This document shows, piece by piece, positions 53,461 through 63,654 of a stretch of 64,000 bases of DNA. Source of the DNA: Bedellia somnulentella (Eukaryota; Arthropoda; Insecta; Lepidoptera; Bedelliidae); contig OY755186.1 in assembly GCA_963576735.1 (NCBI GenBank), forward strand, positions 15,983,970-16,047,969, given 5' to 3'. The position numbers were made by a program, and so were the translations under genes. Every line of letters starts with the position of its first letter. The first letter of the stretch is position 1. The notes beneath the pieces are model-generated. The model saw only the letters and a list, made by a program, of their open reading frames with translations. It was not told where the DNA came from and did no database searches.

Positions 53461-53707
53461 ATACATACATATACATATACTCACGGCTATAAATCCCTAG
53501 ATGGGGTAGCCAGAGCTAAGGAATTACAAATTTCTCAGCCATTTTGGAAGTTGAGTGGGGAAAAGATGGTAGAATAAAGGTTGTTGGTGATGAGTCTCCA
53601 ACCGCATCGCCCAAAAATCCCTTAAAAGCCCCAATACCATTAGTCGCCTCTTACGTACACCCATCGGTAGAAAAGGGGTAGTGCTATTCTAAGCCGACAC
53701 TACACGG
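53461..53707 (-). mobile_element. Family A SINE, full length
   Basis: Ends GCCGACACTACACGG. Scraps of another copy (CGCCTATTACGATACCCGTG) follow at 53724-53745. Confidence 0.92.
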
Positions 53708-53840
53708 TCGCATAATAACAAGTCGCCTATTACGATACCCGTGGGAAAAACTATCATCATCAAAATGCGTGACGTGGCATGCGAGTGGAAAGAGCCGTTT
53801 TTAGCCACAACATCTGATATTGGAATAATTGTATACTTTT

Positions 53841-54100
53841 GCTGTGTAGTGTCGGCTTAGAATAACACTACCCCATTTCTGCCGGTGGGTGTACATAAGA
53901 GGCGACTAACGGTATTGGGGCTTATAAGGGATTATTGGGCGATGCGGTTGGAGACCCATCACCAACAACCTTTATTTAGCCATCTTTTCCCCACTCAACT
54001 TTCCAAAAGTGGCTGAGGAATTTCTAGTTCCTTAGCTGTGGCTACCCCTTCTAGGGATTTATAGCCGTGAGTATATTTATGTATGTATGTATCTATACTT
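53841..54100 (+). mobile_element. Family A SINE, full length
   Basis: Begins GCTGTGTAGTGTCGGC; tail TATTTATGTATGTATG. Confidence 0.93.
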
Positions 54101-54625
54101 TTGGCTCCGTTACCACAACTTGAAATCTTTTTCAACCTCGCTGTCACCATACATCTTTTATAGAAGAAAACATATTTTCTAAGTAATTTCTTCTAGAAAT
54201 ATTTTCTGTCATTTATTGGAAAAGCTTCAGTGAATGTGAGCCATATTCAACAGAGCTTTTCACTCCGTCAATATTCATTTCTAAGGAATACAGAGATAAG
54301 TAGAAAAAGCATACAAAAAGTTGGCAAAGATTTTATTACAATGTGAGGAAAAGTTTTACTAAGTATTCTTCAATGATGTTTTGTTGTTCTTGTAACAATA
54401 GACTTGAATAAACAAAGAAGAAAGTGAAGGTATCGTCTAGAAGCTTTTAAGTCTTTAAGGCATTATGCTATTATATTACAATAACATCGTCATAGAAATT
54501 TAAAATCATAAAAGGTGGCAAGGTTTCTGTCCACCCACGCAGTTTATAGGGTACCGTCATTTTTATTAAGAAGAATCTACTGTTAAAACCTTTTAAGGTA
54601 TAGTTATATTTTACATTCAAATTCT
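54101..54625. other. Intronic spacer
   Basis: Nothing recognised. Confidence 0.35.
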
Positions 54626-55010
54626 TACTTACTTATATTCACGCTCGTTATTCTCAATGGTGTAGACAGAAACTACCAATCGCGACATTTTACGATCTTG
54701 GCAAACCTTATCAAGATTCTGTCAAATTTCTCACATAATTCTTCATACATGCACTTTTATTCTTTTCACTCCGGACTTTCGTGTAAAAACGTTTTCATTC
54801 AATTTCGAGCGTCTTACGCGGCCGTCCTTTACTAACAACACCTTCCACTTTGGCTCTATATATCTGTTTTGCCAATTTACGCTCATCCATCCACTCTATG
54901 TGCTCAAACCACCTTAACGTATCCAAACACATACTTCAGTTATAAGCCCTCACTGGAATTGGAAAAGGCTATCGATTCCCACTTTGTACGATCCTGGCGA
55001 AATTTTCAAG
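54626..55010 (-). mobile_element. RTE-like LINE 3' fragments, decayed
   Basis: The first piece runs from TTACTTATATTCACGCTCGT to about 54910. A second scrap (ATCGATTCCCACTTTGTACG) lies at about 54970-55005. Confidence 0.8.
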
Positions 55011-55017
55011 CTTTATT

Positions 55018-55077
55018 CTTACGACTACAAATTGCTAGAAGGAGTAGCCACAGCTTCAGAATGAGACATTCCTCTTC
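55018..55077 (-). mobile_element. Family A SINE scrap
   Basis: AAATTGCTAGAAGGAGTAGC, then CAGAATGAGACATTCCTC. Confidence 0.55.
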
Positions 55078-55237
55078 AGTAAGAAATTAGAAAGCAGTAA
55101 CATAAAAGCTGCCTTCCCTTATTTCTCCCTCTTAGGAGTTGAATTTCTAAAATACCAAATTTAAATTTAACTATCATATCTTTCAATACAGAAATGCGTA
55201 AATATCTTTACAAAGTTTCTATAAATACTTATAAACA

Positions 55238-55599
55238 TAACATAACATAAACGTTCACGCCGAATATCCCCAAAGGGGTTGGCAGAGGTACTAATACTTC
55301 TGAACATCACGTGACTTTGTCACCTGGTGTTCAGAGTACCCACGTTTTGCATGGACAGTGTACTCACGTGATAGGGGGCAGGCCTATCGCCGTTTTGTAC
55401 GAATACACTGTCACATGACTAAGTACAACTCAGCCATGTGGGTTTCCTCACGATGTTTTCCCTCACCGTTAACAACATGATAAATTAACCACACATATAT
55501 CTTTAGAAAAGACAAATTGGTGTAGGCCCCACCCAGGATTTGAACACTAGTCGTTTGCACGATAACCGAGTGTTCTACCCACTGGGCTATCACGGTTGC
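55238..55599 (-). mobile_element. Family B SINE, full length
   Basis: Tail (AACAT)n at 55238-55250. The head with B box GGATTTGAACAC and A box CTACCCACTGGGCTA is intact on the minus strand. Confidence 0.95.
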
Positions 55600-55997
55600 A
55601 CTTATAAACTATGAAATATTGACAAAACAATGAATTGTTTTCATTCATTTTAGAAATATGAAATTAAATTAAAATATAATATGTTTAAAATTGTAAAACA
55701 GCTTTATGCTGTTTTAAAAGATTATGTTACGAAACCCGCTGTGAACGTGAATCTTAATATAAGTTAAGAAATCTTTACAATATTCAAAATTTATTATTAA
55801 CAATCACACCATATTATTCGTAGGAGAGAAACAGAAGGAAAATAAAAAGCTTGTAAACTTCACAAAATAAAACAACGGGTATGACCTTCTTGTTGAGATA
55901 AGCCATACTTTCAGGAGGCTTAACAAGCTATAAAAGTCGCTAAGTGTTTTAGCGCAAACTTTTACTCATCTGCCTCAAAACGCTTAGATAAATTCGA
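55600..55997. other. Intronic spacer
   Basis: Nothing recognised. Confidence 0.35.
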
Positions 55998-56031
55998 AGA
56001 ATTACATACATACATACATATTCTCACGCCG

Positions 56032-56859
56032 TTAGTTCCCATTGGGGTAGGCAGAGACTATCGATCGCCACTTTGTACGATCCTGGCAAACCTCTCTGGC
56101 TTCGTTTACATCCATCAATCTTTTCATACATGCTCTTTTATTCTTCATACTGCGGACACCTGCCTTTTTGAGCACATGTTCTATTTGATCCAAATGTGTC
56201 CTCCGAGGTCGTCCTCTACTAACATTACCTTCCACATTGGCTCTATATATCTCTTTCACCAATTTACTGTCATCCATCCTCTCTATGTGCCCAAACCATC
56301 TCAACATTCCTTTTTCTATCTTTCTTACAATATCATCTTTTACACCACACCTTTCACGAATCACATCATTCCTCACACGATCACATAACCTTACATTACA
56401 CACTTTTCTGAGGGATCTCATTTCTACTGCATTCACTCTACTTTCATGCTTCTTCTGCCACACCCAACATTCACTGCCATACATAAGCGTAGGAACGAGG
56501 ACAGCATCATGCACAGCCATTCGGGCCTTTGCACACACCGACTGACTAGACATTAGACTATCCAGTGCTCCATTTACCGCATTACCCTTTTTCACTCTTC
56601 TCTCGATATCTTCATCACACTTTCCATCCCTAGTAAACAAACTTCCCAAATATACAAACTCTTTCACTTGTTCCACTTTCTTACCATTAATCTCAATCAC
56701 GCATTCGGTCATATTCACCTCTCTCTCAAAAACCATAGTTTTTGTTTTATCCACATTCACCCTCATTCCCTTTTTCTCAAAAGACGCACATGCATCATCT
56801 CTTGCAGCTCTTCCACCGATGATGCAAGTAGCACTTGATCGTCGGCATATAAGAGGCAT
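56032..56859 (-). CDS. RTE-like LINE pol, C-terminal part (after frameshift)
   Basis: The authentic frame begins near 56795 with CASFEKKGMRVNVDKTKTMV and continues FEREVNMTECVIEINGKKVE. It includes KEFVYLGSLFTRDGKCDED (RT thumb side) and VLVPTLMYGSECWVWQKKHE. KGMLRWFGHIERMDDSKLVK and NVSRGRPRRTHLDQIEHVLK follow, ending AREVCQDRTKWRSIVSAYPN, then GN. WFGH-ERM, GRPR and the D-x-KWR ending are typical of RTE-type pol C-termini. The first 20 or so residues of the open frame (56797-56859) are out-of-frame translation of the YADD region. The protein supports target-primed reverse transcription of its own RNA. Confidence 0.88.
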   Translation of the reverse strand: MPLICRRSSATCIIGGRAARDDACASFEKKGMRVNVDKTKTMVFEREVNMTECVIEINGKKVEQVKEFVYLGSLFTRDGKCDEDIERRVKKGNAVNGALDSLMSSQSVCAKARMAVHDAVLVPTLMYGSECWVWQKKHESRVNAVEMRSLRKVCNVRLCDRVRNDVIRERCGVKDDIVRKIEKGMLRWFGHIERMDDSKLVKEIYRANVEGNVSRGRPRRTHLDQIEHVLKKAGVRSMKNKRACMKRLMDVNEAREVCQDRTKWRSIVSAYPNGN

Positions 56860-58700
56860 TTAATGATGAATCCACCCATTCTCAATCCATAATCACTTTC
56901 ACGCAACTCTGTTAAACAGTCATCCATGAACAAATTGAAGAGCCACGGGGAAGCTACGCAACCCTGTCGGACACCCCGAGAGATCCCGAACCAGTCAGTA
57001 TTTTCCCCGTTTACTCTCACACATGCACTGGAATCCTCATAGAGTGATACCAGTGCACGTATAAGTCGACTCCCCAAACCGAACTTGGATAACACCTCCC
57101 ATAAACACTTTCTTACCACCCTATCATACGCCTTCTCTAAATCAATGAAGGAGCAATACACCTTTCGGTTCTTAGCTAAGAACTTTTCGGTGATGCTCCT
57201 TAAAGAGAAGATTTGGTCCATACATCCCATTCCCTTTCTAAATCCTGCTTGCACATCCCAAATTTTATCTTCCGTTTCATTCATCACTCTTTCAATCAAA
57301 ACCTTTGCATACAATTTACCGACAGTGCTGAGTAGGCTAATTCCACGGTAGTTTCTAGCCTCCTGGTGTGACCCCTTTCCTTTATATAAAGGCACAATCA
57401 CCGCTTTGCACCAGTCTTGTGGCACTTTGCCACTCGACCAGCATTTTTGGAAAAGGAAGTACAACCAGGAAGCCACCACCCCTTTACCAGCCCTCAGCAT
57501 TTCAGTGTTTATCCTGTCATACCCTGCCGCTTTCCCTAGTTTTATACTTTTCATTGCTTTCATTATTTCTTCCATACTGATCTCACTGTCACTAAAGTCA
57601 CCCATAACGTCGTTCCAATCAACATTACTGCCGATTGGCGAAGAAATGGATGTATCCTCTTTTTCAAAGAGTCCCTCAAAATAGTTCTTCCATACTCGTC
57701 TTATGCTACTTTCATCCGTCGCCAATTCACCCTGTTCATCTCTCACAACATTCACTCTCGTGTTTTGGGAAACTCCCTTTTCTTTCCGGATATATTTCCA
57801 GAACAACTTTTGGTTATTCCGGAAATTATCGGAGAGTTTCCTCTCACACCATTCTATCAGATCACGCTTTTTCTTTTCAATTTTTTTCTTAACCTCATTC
57901 TTAACTCTCTTATATTCATCTTCACTATTCTTCACTACATCATCTGTTACTCTCGCATCCATTCGTTTACTAGCTTTAATCGCTAGTAAATCTAACCAAG
58001 CTTTCTTCTTATCTCCAACTGCCTCTTTCACATCTTTATCCCACCAACTTGTTGGTGGTCTATTTGTTCTTTTACTCAATCCACATACTTCCGTCGCACA
58101 TTCAACCATTGACGATTTGAGCACATCCCATACTTCTTCTATTTCCAATTCATCCTTCATCTCCACGCAACTTAGCCTGTCGTCCAATTTCTTCATATAT
58201 TCATCTCTAATATTTTCATCCTCTTCCAATTTCTCCACTTTTACTCTCGCAAAATCCGTTGTTGACACTTTAGGCCTGTGACGCCAACGCGTGCACAGAC
58301 CCCTAAATCGTGATATAACGAGAAAGTGATCTGTGCCAACGTTAATGCCCCTATGGACTCTGGTGTCAACAACCTTTGCTCTCAGCCTTTCATCCATTAT
58401 CACAAAATCTATCATACTTCTCTCGCTTCCTCTCTGTCTAGTATACATATGGATATCTTTGTGTTCAAACAACGTGTTCGTAACACAAAGATTCCTCTCC
58501 AAACATACATCAATCACTTTCTCACCATTCTCGTTCACTCTTTTATCACCAAACTTTCCTAAAACTCTTTCACAACCGTTGCGTGACACACCAACCCAAC
58601 TATTAAAATCTCCTAACATAACAATTTTCTCATTTTCATCACACCCATTCGCAACATCGTCTAACAGATTCCAAAACTCCTCCCTCTCGGATAGTGATCT
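56763..58700 (-). CDS. RTE-like LINE pol, endonuclease and reverse transcriptase
   Basis: The frame opens at the truncation point with RSLSEREEFWNLL and reaches the methionine at 58619. The AP-like endonuclease retains GDFNSWVG and the TDHFLVISRFR His block; its N-terminal Asn and Glu motifs are lost. Reverse transcriptase follows, counted from that methionine: LGKAAGYDRINTEML, VIVPLYKGKG, motif A FIDLEKAYD at 491-499, motif B GVRQGCVASPWLF at 549-561, and motif C LLYADD ending at 594. A one-base indel at about 56795 shifts into a premature stop after 618 codons. All visible RT catalytic Asp residues are intact. Confidence 0.92.
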   Translation of the reverse strand, partial: RSLSEREEFWNLLDDVANGCDENEKIVMLGDFNSWVGVSRNGCERVLGKFGDKRVNENGEKVIDVCLERNLCVTNTLFEHKDIHMYTRQRGSERSMIDFVIMDERLRAKVVDTRVHRGINVGTDHFLVISRFRGLCTRWRHRPKVSTTDFARVKVEKLEEDENIRDEYMKKLDDRLSCVEMKDELEIEEVWDVLKSSMVECATEVCGLSKRTNRPPTSWWDKDVKEAVGDKKKAWLDLLAIKASKRMDARVTDDVVKNSEDEYKRVKNEVKKKIEKKKRDLIEWCERKLSDNFRNNQKLFWKYIRKEKGVSQNTRVNVVRDEQGELATDESSIRRVWKNYFEGLFEKEDTSISSPIGSNVDWNDVMGDFSDSEISMEEIMKAMKSIKLGKAAGYDRINTEMLRAGKGVVASWLYFLFQKCWSSGKVPQDWCKAVIVPLYKGKGSHQEARNYRGISLLSTVGKLYAKVLIERVMNETEDKIWDVQAGFRKGMGCMDQIFSLRSITEKFLAKNRKVYCSFIDLEKAYDRVVRKCLWEVLSKFGLGSRLIRALVSLYEDSSACVRVNGENTDWFGISRGVRQGCVASPWLFNLFMDDCLTELRESDYGLRMGGFIIKCLLYADDQVLLASSVEELQEMMHVRLLRKRE

Positions 58701-58708
58701 AGAATTAC

Positions 58709-59016
58709 TATTCTACTAATGGGTTCTTTGACCCAGGAATAAGCGGTCGATTACAACACTCACAAATTGGGATAACTAAGGACATAAAATTCATAAATAG
58801 TCAAAAGATTAGGACATGTTCTACAATATTTTTTTTACTATAAGATGCATTTATGATGTATCTGAAAATCAGTGTTTTGCTATATAGCGTTTATAAACGC
58901 TGAGTTATGGCCTAGTTGTGTTGCACCTTGCACATTTTTACTTTATTTGTTGACTTTTATTTTCGCACAATTTCACTCGGTTATTTTGTTTAATTTTAAT
59001 GTTGTATGTGTTTTAC
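58709..59016. other. Intronic spacer
   Basis: Nothing recognised. Confidence 0.35.
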
Positions 59017-59395
59017 AGCGACATGATAGTCCAGTGGGTAGAACACCCGCCCGAAAACAGAAGGGCGTGAGTTCCAATCCTGGGACGGGCCTACACCAAT
59101 TTGTCTTTTCTAAAGTCATATGTGTGGTTAATTTATCATGGTTGCTAACGGTGAGGGAAAACATCGTGAGGAAACCCACATAGCTGAGTTGTACTTAGTC
59201 ATGTGACAGTGTATTCGTACAAAACGGCGATAGGCCTTCCCCCTATCACGTGAGTGCACTGTCTAAGCAAAACGTGGGTACCTTCTCTGGAAACTAGATG
59301 GCGCTTGCCATGTGAGTTCAGGAGTATTGGTACCTCTGCCAACCCCTTCGGGGATAAATGGCGTGAACTATTATGTTATGTTTATGTTATGTGTT
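59017..59395 (+). mobile_element. Family B SINE, variant subfamily (B2), full length
   Basis: It shares the CCCGCCCGAAAACAGAAGGG head and the AACTAGATGGCGCTTGCCAT segment with the 26654 copy. The tail is TATGTTATGTTTATGTTATG. It retains the GTATTCGTACAAAACGGCG block that the other B2 copy lost. Confidence 0.93.
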
Positions 59396-59984
59396 TTAAT
59401 GTGTTTAATGCTGGAAAATAAGAGCTTAAAATAGTTTTACCTAGTTTCTACCAACCAACCAACCGTATTTTTTTTTATATCTGTAAGCACAGATATGTAA
59501 TCCTATATATATACATGATAACCTTGCTATTCGTCACGTCGTTAATCCATCTTGTGGGGCTTCTCACGATGCGTTCCGGAACGCCAATCCCAGTGGCCAA
59601 TACTCCAGAAACTTAAATCCCTAAAGGGCTCAAGTTATGTTCGCAATGTTAGCTTCATTCAATAATTCATTGTATTGATGCCGTTTGTCTTGTAAGGAAT
59701 TGCTAAGTTAGGAAATTGGAAAATTGCGTGAGATTTAACCACTGGGATCATAATGTTGAATTCCGAAACATAGATAAATAAATTGATTTTAATGTACTCG
59801 TATTTGGATTGCATAATAAACTGAATTTATCTTATTTTAAAAGGGAAAATGTAGTTAATAGATTCGTGCTGTTTACATCTTCTTACAATCTACCGAACCT
59901 ATGGGGATTTATGGCGTGAAAATTTGAGCTTAGACTCCTATTTGGGATAAAAGTATGAAACACACTGTATACATACATAAAACA
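59396..59984. other. Intronic spacer
   Basis: A short 3'-module scrap (CTATGGGGATTTATGGCGTG) at about 59898-59920 resembles a SINE/LINE end. Otherwise nothing. Confidence 0.4.
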
Positions 59985-60230
59985 TAACATAACTTATACT
60001 CACGGCTATAAATCCCTAGAAGGGGTAGCCAGAGCTAAAGAATTAGAAATTCCTCAGCCACTTTTGGAAAATTGAGTGGGGAAAGGATGGTAAAGTAAAG
60101 GTTGTTGGTGATGGGTCTCCAACCGCATCGCCCAAAATTCCCTTAAAAGCCCCAATACCGTTAGTCGCCTCTTACGTACACCCATCGGTAGAAACGGGGT
60201 AGTGCTATTCTAAGCCGACACTACACGGCA
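59985..60230 (-). mobile_element. Family A SINE, full length
   Basis: The tail region is mixed (AAAACATAACATAAC), more like a family B tail. Ends GCCGACACTACACGGC. Confidence 0.92.
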
Positions 60231-60242
60231 AATACAACAATA

Positions 60243-60500
60243 TTCATACATAAATACATACGTATACTCACACCATTACTTCCCATTGGGGTAGGCAAAG
60301 ACTACCGATAGCCACTTACGATTCTGGCAAATCTCTCTAGCTTCGTTTACATCCATCAATCTTTTCATATGATCTTTTATTTTCATGCTTCGGACGCTTG
60401 CTATTTTGAGCCCACTCTATTTGTTCTAAATTTGTCCTCCGAGATCGTCCTCTTCTAACATTACCTTCCACTTTAGCTCTTTAGATATCTTTCACTATAT
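60243..60500 (-). mobile_element. RTE-like LINE 3' fragment, decayed
   Basis: (CATA)n tail, CACCATTACTTCCCATTGGG, then CTAGCTTCGTTTACATCCAT. Confidence 0.87.
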
Positions 60501-60663
60501 AAACTTTGGCGATAATTGATATCTGAACCTAACCTAATTTGAAACCTATCTTGTAATTCTTAGTTCGCATAAAATAAAGCTATTATTAACATCACAAACA
60601 GACTTACAACTTACCATTATTGGTCCTTATATACAATTTGCTAAAGGTAAACATTAACATTAT

Positions 60664-60905
60664 ATACATATACTTACGGCCATTAATCCCAAAAAGGGGT
60701 AGCCAGAGCTTCAGAGCTAGAAACTCCTCGGCCACATTTAAAAGTCAATAAGTGAGAATATGGTAGGAATAAAGTATCATAACGTTCGTGATGGGTCTCC
60801 AACCGCATCACCCAAAAACCACTTAAAAAGCCCCATACCCTTAGTCGCCTCTTACGAAACCTGTGGGTAGAAAGGGGTAGTGACATTCTAATCCAGCACT
60901 ACTCA
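60664..60905 (-). mobile_element. Family A SINE, diverged subfamily
   Basis: TACTTACGGCCATTAATCCC end; TAAGTGAGAATATGGTAGG in the GATAGGGGACAAGATGG position. Confidence 0.9.
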
Positions 60906-61152
60906 CAAGCATATCACATAGAACAGAAACTTAAATCCATTCATATCACTTAGCTACGAAATGGCGCGAGACCTTTGTCAGTTTCACAGACTAATAAGAT
61001 ATGTCAGATTATACAGACACTTACGTCACCAACTTACATATCTGTATTACCGGAATTAATATGAATGAATAGCTTTTAAGGATTAATTACAGCTATCAGT
61101 GACATTAAGATTTAATAGTAATAGTTAGTTTGGTGTATGTAAACTAAGCTCA

Positions 61153-61408
61153 TTGCTGTGTAGTGTCGGCTTAGAATAGCACTACCCCAATTCTTCCGGT
61201 GGGTGTACGGAAGAGGCGACTAACGGTATTGGGGCTTTAAAGGGATTTTTGGGCGATGCGGATGGAGACCCATCGCCAAAAACCTTTATTTTACCATCTT
61301 TTCCACACTTACTTCCCAAAAGTGGCTGAGGAATTTCTAATTCCTTAGCTCTGGCTACCCCTTACCCCTCTAGGGATTTATAGCCGTGAGTATATGTATG
61401 TATGTAAA
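61153..61408 (+). mobile_element. Family A SINE, full length
   Basis: GCTGTGTAGTGTCGGC start. The 3' module is expanded to CTACCCCTTACCCCTCTAGG. Confidence 0.93.
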
Positions 61409-61414
61409 TTAAGC

Positions 61415-61490
61415 TCAAGAGGTTTGCTAGGATCGTACGAAGTGGTAATTGATGGACTCTACCAACGCTAATTGAAACAAATAGCGTGAG
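61415..61490 (+). mobile_element. RTE-like LINE 3' scrap
   Basis: CAAGAGGTTTGCTAGGATCG, then TACGAAGTGG and AGCGTGAGAAC. Confidence 0.7.
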
Positions 61491-61729
61491 AACATTTTTA
61501 TATAAAAGTTAAGAAATTGGCCTTGTCTTGAGGTAGGTGTAGCATAGGGCTTCTATAGTGATCTGACGCTGAAGTTTGATGAGTAATATTCTTGTTAACC
61601 GTATTTTTTTTAGCTTTCCCCACCTAACTTCCTAATGTGGGTTAGAAATAGTCGCAGAATGGGATTATAATTAGTCACAAAATGTCTTAATTGACATACA
61701 TACATATTCTCACGGTTTAAAATGCCTAA

Positions 61730-61860
61730 CTAGATATTGCGTGGTACAAAACAGCCATCTCTTACGCCCTTACATTGTATCGTGTACTGTCGTCTCATTC
61801 TAGCCGATATCGTGAGAGTTAAATAGCGCTTGTGCTAGGAGCTACGTTATGCTGGTGTTT
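61730..61860 (-). repeat. Third copy of the 43.5-kb dispersed repeat, inverted
   Basis: GTCGTCTCATTCTAGCCGAT and ATAGCGCTTGTGCTAGGAGC are the reverse complement of the 43.68-kb copy. Confidence 0.7.
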
Positions 61861-62229
61861 AGCGTAATCGCGTTTTACTTAGTAAGTGCTTCCACCGATT
61901 CAAGACCTGTACTCAAACCTCTGGCTTGTGAAGCGATGGTGTTTTCACTCAATATATACAGAAAAGTAAAATAAATAATTGACTTTTAAAATGTATACCT
62001 AAACTGAATAGTTTTATTTTTACGAAGAGTTTCCGTACTACATTCATATTTTTAAGCAGTTTTATAATATTGGTTTGAAACCATACATTTGCGAACCAAC
62101 TTAAGCTTAAACAGTACTATAATTTATATTAGCAAATGAAGGTATAGCTACATGACAGATCTACGACAATATAACACAAATTAGACTTAAAATGTTACAC
62201 ATATCGTTTGCGAGTTGCGAGGCGACTGT
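61861..62229. other. Intronic spacer
   Basis: Nothing recognised. Confidence 0.35.
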
Positions 62230-62305
62230 AAGTGTCTTTTGGGCGATGCTGTTGGAGACCCATCACCAACGATACTTTATTTCTACCATGTTCTACCATA
62301 TCAAA
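62230..62305 (+). mobile_element. Family A SINE, central fragment
   Basis: TTTTGGGCGATGCTGTTGGA, then CCATCACCAACGATAC. Confidence 0.7.
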
Positions 62306-62950
62306 TTTTAATATTCTTGAATAATCTTGGGCCAAGATCCCGAGCCATGTCCATTTTATCAAAGAAAACCGTCATTAATCCAATGTCTCAATTTGAACCC
62401 TAATAACACAAAATTTATTGTACTTTTGCCGCCAGTAAAACATTAATTTCAGAACAAGCATTAAAACTTCGACAATTTAAGATAAAATGGAAAGTAAATG
62501 TTCTATCAAAACACTTGATAAAAGAGTACACAGATTTATGAGAGAGCAGTGAACTGCCCTGGTTTCATTTAGTGATCATATTAGTTCTTTTTAGGGTTTA
62601 AAGTCACTACACTCGCGCCGGATTAAAAGAGTAGGTACTTACCCATTTCGTTCAGTAGGTATGCGTTATATTCTAAACAAATGAAACAAGAAGAAATATG
62701 CATAATTTTCTACATACTCTGTCGGCTTCTTAGTCTTATTACGAGAATATAAAATATTTATTTATAAATGTCTCTAATATCAATCAATCAGCCAGGTGGT
62801 GGGACATGTAGTGATGTTACCTTTTTAACTATAAGGCTAAGATTTAGAAGTTAAGTCTTAACAGATATCTTAGCCGGCAACCCTACCTATATATGTTTGA
62901 TCGGTTTGCCTTTTGCTGTGGGTGATATTGATAGCAGGGTGATATAATAT
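62306..62950. other. Intronic spacer
   Basis: Nothing recognised. Confidence 0.35.
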
Positions 62951-63318
62951 AACCATAACATAACATAAACGTTCACGCCGAATATCCCCGAAGGGGTTGG
63001 CAGAGTTACTAATACTTCTGAACATCACATGACTTTGTCACCCAGTGTTCATATTACTCACGTTTTGCATGGACAGTGTACTCACGTGATAGGGGGCAGG
63101 CCTATCGTCGTTCTGTACGAATACACTGTCACATGACTAAGTACAACTCAGCCATGTTGGTTTCCTCACGATGTTTTCCCTCACCGTTAACAACCAAGAT
63201 AAATCAACCACACATATATCTTTAGAATAGAAAAATAGGTTTAGGCACTACCCGGAATTCAAACACTAGTCGTTTGTACGATATCCGGTGTTCTATACAT
63301 TGAGCTATCACGGTTTAA
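62951..63318 (-). mobile_element. Family B SINE, full length
   Basis: Tail AACATAACATAAACG. The head region is more diverged (CTACCCGGAATTCAAACAC). Confidence 0.93.
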
Positions 63319-63654
63319 CCATAATCATGAGTCTCACAAATACGCTACGGAATATCACTGTGCATTGAAAGAATATCTGGAACTATTTTTATGTTTTCTG
63401 TAGTTGAATTGATATTCCTGTTTACTATCTTACTCTATTTTATAATTTTGTTATTAAATAAAAAGATATGCAGTAGACTTGTCTTTTTAAATCCTACCAG
63501 TACATTTTATGTGAAAAATTGTGCGATAATGAAATTTCATACAACTTATCTTTTTTTTTGCGCATTCAGAGTTTTTACAATTCAATGGTTACTAATGATA
63601 TTAAAATACTACGATATATATTTTGTTTATGCTTCTATAGTACATTTGATAATA
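63319..63654. other. Intronic spacer
   Basis: Frames at 63391-63711 run into the next SINE and are not genes. Confidence 0.4.

Larger units (their letters stand above)
56006..58700 (-). mobile_element. RTE-like LINE, 5'-truncated, nearly intact coding region
   Basis: It spans 2.7 kb with an 8-bp target duplication, AGAATTAC, at 55998-56005 and 58701-58708. The 3' end is CCCCAATGGGAACTAACGGC, GTGAGAATATG and (TATG)n. It lacks poly(A), as is usual for RTE-clade elements. Endonuclease (partial), reverse transcriptase and a C-terminal domain are present with a single frameshift. It appears to be the youngest autonomous-type element in the window and the best candidate source of the other nine tail fragments. 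Confidence 0.93.

Noticed and set aside
56176..58719. Several plus-strand ORFs of 60-190 codons
   Set aside because: Antisense shadows of the RTE-like LINE pol on the minus strand.
9066..62403. Many 60-100-codon ORFs with GFLGDAVGDPSPT or similar
   Set aside because: Chance frames through family A SINEs, recurring in both orientations wherever a copy lies.
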